Assembly: GCA_019744995.1 (NCBI GenBank)
Contig: JAIETQ010000024.1
Location: 1 to 53,438 of the forward strand
Direction: 5' to 3'
Origin: Amoebophilaceae bacterium
GTDB lineage: Bacteria; Bacteroidota; Bacteroidia; Cytophagales; Amoebophilaceae
Length of the DNA stretch: 53,438 nt
How positions within the stretch are numbered: the first letter of the stretch is position 1; every line of letters starts with the position of its first letter. This document shows positions 9,846 through 18,184 of the stretch, piece after piece. A model generated the notes under the pieces. It had not been told where the DNA came from, did not search any database, and worked only from the letters and a program-made list of their open reading frames with translations. The position numbers and the translations under genes were made by a program.

Positions 9846-10361
9846 TCAAGCATGAGACTGCTGCGTAAGTGATTGTTTTTCTACTACAGTTAATCGTTTC
9901 AGTAGCTCCAATTGTGCTTTTTCTTGACTCAGTTCCTTAACCAATAACTGCTCAGCCATTTGTACAGCTAATAGACCTAGATTGGCCTTAAGTGTTTGAA
10001 AGGAACGAGCTTCTTCTCTTGAAATTTCTACTTTTGCTTGTGCAAGCAGCTCTTCTTTTACCTTTACACCTTCGCTACGTGCCTGATCAATGATCTTTTT
10101 TTGAGCTTTTAACGCTTCATTAACCATACGCTCACATGTTACATTTGCTTGACCTAATAACGCATCTCTATGACAAGTGGCTTTTTCCATAAGCTCTTTT
10201 GCTTCAACCACTTGATGTAATCCATGCGCTATAAGATTTTCCCGCTCTTTCAATGCCGATAAGATAGGATGCCATGCATATTTAGATAATATCAACAATA
10301 CAACTAAAAAAGTAATGGTTTGCCAGAATATAATACCTAAATCAGGAGTTACCAATGTCAT
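9846..10361 (-). CDS. atpF: ATP synthase F0 b subunit
   Basis: Membrane-anchored peripheral stalk. It is 171 residues, with an N-terminal membrane segment (GIIFWQTITFLVVLLILSKYAWHPIL, residues 9-34) followed by a long charged helix rich in Glu, Lys and Ala, which is the b/b' layout. WHPIL matches the family's position after the membrane helix. It lies between atpE (36 bp) and atpH (3 bp). Only one b-type gene is present, so the stalk is presumably a homodimer. Confidence 0.94.
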   Translation of the reverse strand: MTLVTPDLGIIFWQTITFLVVLLILSKYAWHPILSALKERENLIAHGLHQVVEAKELMEKATCHRDALLGQANVTCERMVNEALKAQKKIIDQARSEGVKVKEELLAQAKVEISREEARSFQTLKANLGLLAVQMAEQLLVKELSQEKAQLELLKRLTVVEKQSLTQQSHA

Positions 10362-10397
10362 ACCTTTATATAATAATTTGTCATTTTAGCCCATAGG

Positions 10398-10625
10398 CTA
10401 CCCTTTGGTTGTAGTAAGGAGACAAACTAAGCACCCAAAAAGGGCAACCCCTTCAATAAGTGCACAAGCAATAATCATTGCAGTTTGAACCTTTCCACTA
10501 GCTTCTGGTTGCCTACCAATGGCTTCCATAGCAGCACTTCCAATTTTTCCAATTCCAATACCAGCACCAAGAGCAATAATCCCAGCACCAATACTTGCAC
10601 CCGCGTACGCAGTATCTAATAACAT
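10398..10625 (-). CDS. atpE: ATP synthase F0 c subunit
   Basis: Proteolipid that forms the rotor ring. It is 75 residues with two membrane helices. Helix 1 is glycine-rich (ASIGAGIIALGAGIGIGKIG) and the polar loop is GRQPEA. Helix 2 carries the ion-binding carboxylate Glu58 in ALIEGVALFG. The Gln and Ser/Thr ligands typical of sodium-binding rings are not evident around it, so proton coupling is the simpler reading. It is the second gene of the operon, after atpB. Confidence 0.96.
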   Translation of the reverse strand: MLLDTAYAGASIGAGIIALGAGIGIGKIGSAAMEAIGRQPEASGKVQTAMIIACALIEGVALFGCLVCLLTTTKG

Positions 10626-10670
10626 AATTATTCTATCAATTTAACAGTTAAAAATTAACATACACTTTTA

Positions 10671-11678
10671 TCACCCTTCATGAACAGCCTGACCAAAATA
10701 AATCGCAGAAAGAAGGGTAAAAACATAGGCTTGCAAAACAGCTACAAGCAACTTTAATAGCAACATAAAAGTACCAAAAGGTAGGCTAACTACAAAACCT
10801 ATGTAGATATTTTTTGTAATAAAAATAAGGCCTATAATGCTGAGCAAGATAATATGTCCCGCCGTAATATTGGCAAACAAACGAACCATTAAGGAAAAAA
10901 ATTTGGTTAAAATACCCAGCAGTTCTACAGGAATTAGAATGGGAAGCAACCAGGTAGGTACACCTTTTGGCTTAAAAATATGGGACCAATAGTGTTTGTT
11001 GCCACTAAAAATAGTAATTAAAACCGTAAAAGCAGCAAGTACCAGGGTTACTGATATACTTCCCGTTACATTAGCTCCACCTGGTACAAGTCCCAAAAGA
11101 TTATTCAGCAGTATAAAGAAAAAAACAGTTAATAAGTAAGGAAGAAATCTTTCATGATGTTGCTGACCTATATTCGGAATAGCTACTTCGTTTTTAATAA
11201 ATAAAACAATGCATTCAATAGCAGAACAATACCCTTTAGGCGTAGCCAAAGGCCGCTTTCTATATTTTTTAGCGGCTAATAGCAACCCAATCATCAGTAA
11301 CCCTACACTCAAAAACATAGCTGCTATGTTTTTAGTAATCGAGAAGTCATAAACGCACCGTCCTGGATCTAAACAACAGACCTTTTCATTGATCAATGCA
11401 TAGCCACGAAATGAAGTAGATGGATCATAAAAAAGAGCAGAAGAAAAACATTCGATACCTCTATCTGATGAGTAGAGGATAATGGGCAAATAAAAGGTAA
11501 TATGTTGCCCAGAAATGGTTGCAAAGTGCCAACTATGTGCATCCTGCACATGTTCTAATACAAAATTTTGATTTTCCCCCTGATGAGATGTGGCCTTTAT
11601 AGGCAATAAACCAGCTAATAGGAGTAAAAAAAACCCCATTAGGCAGGGAATAACCTTAGTGTAATTATTTTTTTGCAC
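10671..11678 (-). CDS. atpB: ATP synthase F0 a subunit
   Basis: Stator channel subunit that carries protons to the c ring. At 335 residues it is longer than in E. coli. A signal-like hydrophobic segment (IPCLMGFFLLLLAGLLPIKA) and a roughly 80-residue exported region precede the membrane core, the form usual in Bacteroidota. The functional Arg is in FSLMVRLFANITAGHII, and later helices include LLLKLLVAVLQAYVFTLLSAIYFGQA. It is the first gene of the six-gene cluster. dnaG lies 110 bp upstream in the same direction. Confidence 0.95.
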   Translation of the reverse strand: MQKNNYTKVIPCLMGFFLLLLAGLLPIKATSHQGENQNFVLEHVQDAHSWHFATISGQHITFYLPIILYSSDRGIECFSSALFYDPSTSFRGYALINEKVCCLDPGRCVYDFSITKNIAAMFLSVGLLMIGLLLAAKKYRKRPLATPKGYCSAIECIVLFIKNEVAIPNIGQQHHERFLPYLLTVFFFILLNNLLGLVPGGANVTGSISVTLVLAAFTVLITIFSGNKHYWSHIFKPKGVPTWLLPILIPVELLGILTKFFSLMVRLFANITAGHIILLSIIGLIFITKNIYIGFVVSLPFGTFMLLLKLLVAVLQAYVFTLLSAIYFGQAVHEG

Positions 11679-11788
11679 GTTGTCATTTTTATTTTTTTGA
11701 TGGCATGGTCTACTAAAAATAAATTGTTTATACTAAAGTACGCAGTTGTGAGGAGTTTGTCAATAGCAATTAGCTTTACTGTAAAATA

Positions 11789-13741
11789 TTACTGTACCAC
11801 TACACTACCTAATTGCTTAGCCATAGTAGCTTCCGTATCCTTAAGCAGTTGATGAACCTGTAAAAGCTTTACCTCTTCTTCGATAGATCCATCCTGTTTA
11901 AGGGCTTCTCTGTTCTGTTCAATCAGCTCTTGTACCAATCTGATTTTTAATCTAAGGATAACCTCTAATGTCATTTGATGCAGGTTATGTGCTTCTGTTG
12001 CCGTGTAAATACCATACTTTTCAACCCAAGCTTTGCTGATGTCATGGGGAGAAGCTGTTAAATCAATGGCTATTTTTTTTATCTCTTCTGCTCCATGGTT
12101 TAAACAAAATTGCAGATCAACCAGCTGATCTTTTTTAAGCATAGTAAGAAAATAGTCGTAGATCTTTTTACAAGGGTCAGCTCTAAAAGATAGGTCATTG
12201 AGTTCAGTCAGGATGTAGCTATACAATCGCTGTTCTTCACTGATTATAGCCTGGCCATAGGTTAATAGAATGCGTATAATTTCTCGTTCATAGGCTTCAA
12301 TACTAGTAGTTAGTTTGTTCTTAAAAGTGAGTTGTTTTTTAGCTACATAGCTATCCTGCTTACCATAAGTATCGGGTGCAGTTGGCCACTTTTTTTTTGC
12401 TGAATAGGGGGGAGGTATGGGTTGCCCCTTACTTTTTAGCGCCTGATAGGTTGTCCAAATGACTTCTTCTTCGACAGCAAATAACTTACTGCATTTTTTT
12501 AGAAAAAGATGTCGTTCGATTTCATCTGGGATGTTTGCAATACTCTGCACCATATCCCGGATATATTTGGCTTGTTCCGCCGGACTTGATTCAGGAGCCT
12601 GGTTCAGTAAAAAACCAGCTTTAAAGGTGATAAAATCTTGAGCAGCCTTTTGGATATATTGCATAAAGGCCGCTCCACCCACTTTATACCTATAGCTAGC
12701 AGGGTCTTCCCCTGGCGGTAGTACTACAACTTTTAACTGAAATCCTTTGCCTAATAGTTTATCCCCTCCCCGTAATGCAGCCTGAATGCCAGCCTGGTCT
12801 CCATCAAAAACAAGGGTTACTATAGCAGTAAAACGACGTAGGTAATCCATCTGTTCTGTTGTCAGCGAAGTACCAGCTGAAGCCACTACTTCTTCTACAC
12901 CTGCCATATGAAAAGCCAATACATCTGTATAACCTTCTACAAGGTAACAATTATTGACCCGTCTGATCTGTTCTTTGGCTAAAGAAAGACCATATAATAA
13001 CCCGCCTTTATGGTAGATAGGCGTTTCAGGTGAATTGATATACTTCGCACTATTGATCACCGTATGGCCTATTTGACGTGCACCAAATGCAACCACTTGC
13101 CCTGTACTATTATGGATGGGAAACATAAGCCTCCCTCGAAAACGATCATAGCTTTTGGTTTCATTTTTAATAACCAAACCTGCTGCATGCAGTAAATCTA
13201 CACTGACGCCCTGTTGGGTGGCAAATTTATAAAAGCCATCCCAATTATTCAAGCTATAACCCAACTCAAATTTTTTAGCTATTGCTTCAGGAATAGCCCG
13301 TTCTTGGAGATAGGGCAAAGCAATCGTGGAGGCTTCAGGATCCGTCCAAAGCAGATTGGCATAGTACTGCTTAGCCATATTCAGTAGAATGTAGAGGCTT
13401 TCTTTTGTATTTTGTAGGTGTAGCTCTTGCTGGTTTTGAAAATTTGTTTCCATATCCATGGGTATACCATACCTTTGAGCAAGATCGGTAATGGCTTCTA
13501 TAAATGTACTGCCATTGATTTGTTGTATAAAGGTTATAGCATCTCCAGCAGCATCGCATCCGAAACATTTATAAAATCCTTTGGTAGGAGAAACTGAAAA
13601 AGAAGGGGTATTTTCATGATGAAAAGGGCAACAAGCCCATAGGCTTTGTCCTTTTTTTTTAAGTGGTATAAAGTCAGCAATAACTTCCTCAATACGTACC
13701 ACCTGTTGCACTGCTTGAATGGTTTGTTGGCTAACTTTCAT
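11789..13741 (-). CDS. dnaG: DNA primase
   Basis: Makes RNA primers at the replication fork. It is 650 residues. The CHC2 zinc finger is at the N-terminus (CPFHHENTPSFSV then FYKCFGC, ligands near residues 38, 41, 59 and 62). The catalytic core includes GRLMFPIHN and KYINSPETPIYHKGGLLYGL. The TOPRIM metal site shows as LVEGYTDVLAFHMAGVEEVVAS and VTLVFDGDQAG. The C-terminal helicase-binding region is less conserved, as usual. The gene precedes atpB and may be transcribed with it. Confidence 0.97.
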   Translation of the reverse strand: MKVSQQTIQAVQQVVRIEEVIADFIPLKKKGQSLWACCPFHHENTPSFSVSPTKGFYKCFGCDAAGDAITFIQQINGSTFIEAITDLAQRYGIPMDMETNFQNQQELHLQNTKESLYILLNMAKQYYANLLWTDPEASTIALPYLQERAIPEAIAKKFELGYSLNNWDGFYKFATQQGVSVDLLHAAGLVIKNETKSYDRFRGRLMFPIHNSTGQVVAFGARQIGHTVINSAKYINSPETPIYHKGGLLYGLSLAKEQIRRVNNCYLVEGYTDVLAFHMAGVEEVVASAGTSLTTEQMDYLRRFTAIVTLVFDGDQAGIQAALRGGDKLLGKGFQLKVVVLPPGEDPASYRYKVGGAAFMQYIQKAAQDFITFKAGFLLNQAPESSPAEQAKYIRDMVQSIANIPDEIERHLFLKKCSKLFAVEEEVIWTTYQALKSKGQPIPPPYSAKKKWPTAPDTYGKQDSYVAKKQLTFKNKLTTSIEAYEREIIRILLTYGQAIISEEQRLYSYILTELNDLSFRADPCKKIYDYFLTMLKKDQLVDLQFCLNHGAEEIKKIAIDLTASPHDISKAWVEKYGIYTATEAHNLHQMTLEVILRLKIRLVQELIEQNREALKQDGSIEEEVKLLQVHQLLKDTEATMAKQLGSVVVQ

Positions 13742-13891
13742 GGTATGATGGTATAATTAGATAAAAAAGCCTCTTTTTAACAACTAATTACGTAAAATTA
13801 ATTTAAGACATCAACACTTTGCTTACATTTGTAATGGGGTAATAGACAAACCGTTTTCATTGATAAACGAAAAAAAATTAGCCAATGTATA

Positions 13892-14683
13892 ATGAAGGGT
13901 AATCTGCTAAATTTTAGTATATTAGACGTGGAGCTGATCCGCATAGTGGATGTGTTACTGATCTGTTTGTTGGTATATATTTTATATAAATCCATTGAGG
14001 GGAGTACAGCTGTAAAAATTGCTTCAGGTTTTTTGTCTGTATATCTCTTTTACTTACTGGTTAAAGTATGTAAACTAAGATTAATTAAATTTCTTTTAAA
14101 GCAACTGATTGAAGTAGGCCCTATTGTTCCTATTGTGGTATTTCAGAAAGAGATCCGCCGCTTTCTATTTAGTCTGGGTAAGCTTTTTGTTTCTAGTAAA
14201 GAAGTTATGGTACATATGTTACCTTGGCTCTATAGTAAAAAGGCTGAAGTAGATGTTACACCTGTTGTCAAGGCGATTCAAGCTTTGGGAGGTAGCAATA
14301 CAGGTGCGCTTATTGTTTTTACGAAAGATGCAGATCTTAGATATTATGAAGACTCAGGAGATTTAATTAATGCGGTAGTTTCTGCACGGTTACTTATTGC
14401 TATATTTAATAAATATAGCCCCTTGCATGATGGTGCAGTTATTATTCATAACAATAGAATTGTAGCAGCTAGGTGTATTTTACCCGTGAGTGATAATAGC
14501 AACATTCCGGCTCGCTTTGGATTACGTCATAAAGCCGCTGTGGGGCTTACAGAGGTAACCGATACGTTGGTATTGATTGTTTCAGAAGAGTCAGGTCAAA
14601 TTTCTATAGCTAGGCAAGGTAAAATGGAAAATAACTTTTCTATTCAAGAAGTTCGAAGTATCCTAAAGGAGTATCTTAAATGA
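13892..14683 (+). CDS. cdaA: Diadenylate cyclase, CdaA type
   Basis: Membrane enzyme that condenses two ATP into cyclic di-AMP. It is 263 residues with three N-terminal membrane segments (roughly residues 12-75) and a DisA_N catalytic domain. The DGA motif is at 180-182 (SPLHDGAVIIHNNRI). The second nucleotide motif, normally RHR, reads R212-H213-K214 in FGLRHKAAVGLTEVTD. Downstream conserved residues (VSEESGQISIA) are intact. The usual Bacteroidota partner protein CdaR is not adjacent; pdhB follows 38 bp later. Known roles of c-di-AMP are osmotic and wall homeostasis. Confidence 0.93.
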   Translation: MKGNLLNFSILDVELIRIVDVLLICLLVYILYKSIEGSTAVKIASGFLSVYLFYLLVKVCKLRLIKFLLKQLIEVGPIVPIVVFQKEIRRFLFSLGKLFVSSKEVMVHMLPWLYSKKAEVDVTPVVKAIQALGGSNTGALIVFTKDADLRYYEDSGDLINAVVSARLLIAIFNKYSPLHDGAVIIHNNRIVAARCILPVSDNSNIPARFGLRHKAAVGLTEVTDTLVLIVSEESGQISIARQGKMENNFSIQEVRSILKEYLK

Positions 14684-14721
14684 AGAGGGACTTATAGGTA
14701 TATAATTTCAATTTTAGATTT

Positions 14722-15702
14722 ATGCGACAGATACAATTTAGGGAAGCATTGCGTGAGGCAATGATAGAGGAGATGGAAAGAGATGGTACCATTTTTGTAA
14801 TCGGTGAAGAAGTAGCCGAATACGATGGTGCCTATAAAGTAACACAGGGTATGCTGGATCGTTTTGGTCCAGATAGGATTATAGATACGCCTATTTCAGA
14901 GGCTGCGTTTGCTGGATTAGGTATTGGGGCTGCTATGAGTGGTTTACGTCCTATTGTAGAGTTTATGACCTTTAACTTCGCTTTAGTCGCTATAGACCAA
15001 ATTGTGAATGGAGCAGCTAAAATCCATTCTATGTCTGGTGGCCAATACCATGTCCCCATTGTTTTTAGGGGGCCAACTGGTAATGCGGGCATGTTGGGTG
15101 CTCAACATTCTCAAAATTTTGAAAGTTGGTATGCCAACTGTCCAGGGTTAAAAGTGGTAGTGCCTGCTAACCCTTATGAGGCTAAAGGATTGTTGAAGTC
15201 TGCGATTAGAGATGAAGATCCGGTGGTGTTTATGGAGTCTGAATTGATGTATGCGGATCTAGGTGTAGTACCTACAGGGGAGTATCTACTGCCCATAGGT
15301 AAAGCAGAGATCGTACAGCAAGGCAAAGAGGTAACCTTAGTTTCTTTTGGTAAAATGATGAAAGTGGCTAATGAAGCTGCACAAATTATGAGCAAAGAGG
15401 GGATTGCCGTAGAAGTGATCAACTTAAGAACCGTACGTCCGTTGGATTTGTCTACCGTTATTGAATCTGTAAAGAAAACCAATCGCTTGGTTATTGTAGA
15501 AGAAGCCTGGCCATTGGGTTCTATTGCGTCTGAAATCGCTTACCAGGTACAAAAACATGCATTTGACTATTTAGATGCCCCTATTCAAAAAGTCAATAAC
15601 TTAGATGTACCGCTCCCTTATGCCTCTACTTTAATAGAAATGATTTTACCTAATGTAGAAAAAACGATACAGGCACTTAAGTCTGTCTTATATCTATTGT
15701 AA
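14722..15702 (+). CDS. pdhB: Pyruvate dehydrogenase E1 component, beta subunit
   Basis: Forms with the alpha subunit the thiamine-diphosphate enzyme that decarboxylates pyruvate for acetyl-CoA synthesis. It is 326 residues, normal length. It starts with MRQIQFREALREAMIEEMERD, then FVIGEEVAEYDGAYKVTQGM, which includes the Glu pair that contacts thiamine. Later blocks are RIIDTPISEAAFAGLGIGAAM, GAQHSQNFESWYANCPGLKVV and RTVRPLDL. No pdhA, E2 or E3 gene is in the window. It is followed 21 bp later by tpiA, so the cluster cdaA-pdhB-tpiA-rbfA probably forms one transcript. Confidence 0.95.
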   Translation: MRQIQFREALREAMIEEMERDGTIFVIGEEVAEYDGAYKVTQGMLDRFGPDRIIDTPISEAAFAGLGIGAAMSGLRPIVEFMTFNFALVAIDQIVNGAAKIHSMSGGQYHVPIVFRGPTGNAGMLGAQHSQNFESWYANCPGLKVVVPANPYEAKGLLKSAIRDEDPVVFMESELMYADLGVVPTGEYLLPIGKAEIVQQGKEVTLVSFGKMMKVANEAAQIMSKEGIAVEVINLRTVRPLDLSTVIESVKKTNRLVIVEEAWPLGSIASEIAYQVQKHAFDYLDAPIQKVNNLDVPLPYASTLIEMILPNVEKTIQALKSVLYLL

Positions 15703-15723
15703 CTCATTAAACCATCTCATCCC

Positions 15724-16485
15724 ATGAAAAAACAGCTTATTGGCAATTGGAAAATGCATAAAACAGTTCAAGAGGCCACTGATTTTATGGAGCAGCTATC
15801 GTTGCAAATAAAAAATCTTGAGCTGAGTGGCATACATCTTTCTATAGCGCCTGCTTTTATTCATTTGTTTCCATTACACCAGTTAACCGCTTTGTCTCCA
15901 TCGATTAGATTAATAGCTCAAAATTGTCATCATGAAAAGGAAGGGGCCTTTACAGGAGAAGTTTCTGCTGCTATGCTTGCCTCTACTGGTATAGAAGGGG
16001 TGCTTATTGGGCATAGTGAACGCAGGGCGTATCAACAGGAAGATCATGGTATTTTGGTTAAAAAAATAAAAAGTGTATTAGCAGCGGGTATGTCTCCTAT
16101 CTTTTGTTGTGGGGAGCAATGGGCAGATAGGGCTCAGGGTAACCATGAAGTCATTCTACAACAGCAGCTAAGCTTACCCGATTTAACAGAAGTAGCATTA
16201 AAAAAACTCATTATTGCTTATGAACCAGTTTGGGCCATTGGTAGTGGTAAAGTAGCTACGGTAGAGGTAATTGCAGCAACCCATAGTTATATAAGAGAGT
16301 TGCTACGGGATAGATATGGTAGTTTAGGAGAAAATGTGCCTATTTTATATGGTGGCAGCTGCAATGAAGAAAATGCCAGGGATATATTTGCTTGCTCTCA
16401 TGTAGCTGGTGGATTAATAGGCAATGCATCGTTGCAAGTAGATCGTTTTATTAAGATTATCCACGCATTATTGAACAGTAAGTGA
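15724..16485 (+). CDS. tpiA: Triosephosphate isomerase
   Basis: Interconverts dihydroxyacetone phosphate and glyceraldehyde-3-phosphate in glycolysis. It is 253 residues, normal. Catalytic residues are all visible: Lys10 in GNWKMHK, His97 in GVLIGHSERR and Glu167 in IAYEPVWAIGSGK. The phosphate-binding loops ILYGGSCNEENA and GGLIGNASL are intact. The stop overlaps the rbfA start by four bases, so the two are translationally coupled. Confidence 0.98.
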   Translation: MKKQLIGNWKMHKTVQEATDFMEQLSLQIKNLELSGIHLSIAPAFIHLFPLHQLTALSPSIRLIAQNCHHEKEGAFTGEVSAAMLASTGIEGVLIGHSERRAYQQEDHGILVKKIKSVLAAGMSPIFCCGEQWADRAQGNHEVILQQQLSLPDLTEVALKKLIIAYEPVWAIGSGKVATVEVIAATHSYIRELLRDRYGSLGENVPILYGGSCNEENARDIFACSHVAGGLIGNASLQVDRFIKIIHALLNSK

Positions 16486-16826
16486 TGATAAGGAAAGAAC
16501 AAGTCTGTAAATTACTACAAAAAGAATTGGGTTTGTTGTTTTTAGCCCAAGCAGGTACATTATTTGATCATGCTTTTATTTCTGTTACAGCGGTTTATTT
16601 AGGTAAAGACTTTGGTGTGGCAAAGGTTTATGTAAGCTTTGCGTTGAATAAAAATAGCGAAGAGTTGATAAAAAAAATTGAAAATCAATCAAAAAACATT
16701 CGCAGGTTGTTGGGTAATAAGTTAGCCGGTAAAATGCGTAGGATTCCAGATTTACAATTTTATAGGGATGATTCCGTGGTCAATGGGGCGCATGTTACGG
16801 CTTTAATAGATCAGTTGGGTGGTTAA
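16482..16826 (+). CDS. rbfA: Ribosome-binding factor A
   Basis: Small KH-type protein that helps mature the 30S subunit by acting on the 5' end of 16S rRNA. It is 114 residues. Recognisable features are the late block IRRLLGNKLAGKMRRIPDLQFYRDDSV, which matches the family's R-x-L-x-x-x-x-x-x-R-x-x-P-x-L-x-F-x-x-D pattern, and the central beta strand GVAKVYVSFALN. ATG overlaps the tpiA stop in the arrangement GTGATGATAA. Confidence 0.9.
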   Translation: MMIRKEQVCKLLQKELGLLFLAQAGTLFDHAFISVTAVYLGKDFGVAKVYVSFALNKNSEELIKKIENQSKNIRRLLGNKLAGKMRRIPDLQFYRDDSVVNGAHVTALIDQLGG

Positions 16827-16829
16827 CTT

Positions 16830-18075
16830 TCATGCTAGGTTCGGTCTAGCAGATTTAAAGTTTATTTTAGTCCATCCATAGTCAATAATAGCCGCTATAA
16901 AATCAAAAGGTGTATACCCCTGTAAGGCACATTGGTGAAAAATACAGGTAGCCGGTGTCAGGGCAGGCAGTGCATTGACTTCAATAATCCAGACCTCTAC
17001 CTGTTTATCAGGGGATATTTTTACAAAAGCATCGATTCGAGCATATCCTTGCAGGTTGAGTATTTTTGCCGCTCGTTCTAGTTTTTTTTTTTACCTGATC
17101 ACCGATCTGTTTAGCGCTATGGTTATCGGGGTCAAATCTTGCAGGGGTTATGTTATGCCCTTCGCCAGCTAAAAATTTTTCTGCTAAGGAAAGTATGGCG
17201 TCGGCTGCAAGGACTTCTGTAGGGTCAAAGATTTCATATACTATGGCTTTATGAGGAGCTAAATGAGTCAGTAAGCCGGTGGTAATTTCTAAACAAGAGC
17301 CATCATGTGCTATAAAATCCTCTAGTAAAAATGGATCTTTTCGAGGGAGCCAGCTCTCCACATAAGCTGCTAATTGCGCTTGGTTGGTAAGCTTGGTTAC
17401 TCCATTACTACAGCCGTCATCTACTGGTTTGGCAATCATCGGGTAGGCTAGTTGGGCTTCAATGGCATCGATATAAGCAGTAGGATCTTTTTGCCATGCT
17501 TGAGGGGAAACTTTGAATTGTTTAGCCACAGGAAAGCCGTGTTGGGCTAAATATTGATTGGTGGCATATTTATCGATGGTCAAAGCAGTGGCTGCTATGC
17601 CAGATCCATTGTAGGGTATATCGTAATCTTCTAGTATGGCTTGTAGGGTTCCATCTTCGCCAGGTCTACCATGTAGGGCTAAGAAGAGGAAATCTATACG
17701 CTCTTTTAAGGTGGCATAGGTAACCTCTTCGGGGGTAAAGATAGCTTCTTGGGAACGTTTATGTAACTTACTAGCCTTTAGCCTGATTTCTACTAAGGGG
17801 GCTTGTGAGGCAGCAAATTTAATAGGATCTAGCAATAGATCATGGAGATCATCGGCATTGTCTTTTAATAAAAGGGCAATAGGCAGGGTGAAAATACGAT
17901 GTTGTGTTATGGAGCCAGATAAAAAAAGGGGGAGGGGGGTATATTGTGTTGAGGCGGCTAATTTGCTATAGACATTGCGTCCACTTTCTAGTGATATGTG
18001 GCGTTCTGCTGAAAATCCGCCCATAAGCACGCCTATTCTTTTACGCATCGTAGCTAATCTGATATCTTTACCCAT
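16830..18075 (-). pseudogene. ddl: D-alanine--D-alanine ligase, frameshifted
   Basis: ATP-grasp enzyme that joins two D-Ala for peptidoglycan. The first 320 or so codons are intact: MRKRIGVLMGGFSAERHISLESG, LALHGRPGEDGTLQAILEDYDIPYNGSG, and MIAKPVDDGCSNGVTKL. At an 11-A run on the coding strand (17082-17092) the frame shifts and ends early at 17008. Removing one A restores VKKKLERAAKILNLQGYAR, then IDAFVKI, EVNALPALTP and a stop at 16830-16832, only 3 bp from rbfA. The lost segment carries the metal-binding E-x-N. It could be a true mutation, a homopolymer assembly error, or a slippage site. Met10 is an alternative start. Confidence 0.85.
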
Positions 18076-18101
18076 AAGTTGTTATTATTACTTGTATTTC
18101 T

Positions 18102-18130
18102 GTAAACGGCCTCCCCGGCAGGCCGTTTAC
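18102..18130. repeat. perfect 11-bp palindrome between ftsH and ddl
   Basis: GTAAACGGCCT and AGGCCGTTTAC enclose a 7-nt loop. A related sequence (GGCCTCCCCGGC, then GTTTACAGT) recurs at 40190-40216, so this is part of a dispersed repeat. It lies downstream of ftsH on the minus strand and could end that transcript, though no T-run follows. Confidence 0.6.
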
Positions 18131-18184
18131 AGTATGGTATTTTTTTAGCTAGGCCCTGCTTAATCCTCAACAGCTGTAGTAGCC

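Noticed and set aside
13798-13995. 65-codon minus-strand frame over the cdaA start
   Set aside because: It overlaps the conserved cdaA N-terminus and shows no recognisable family.
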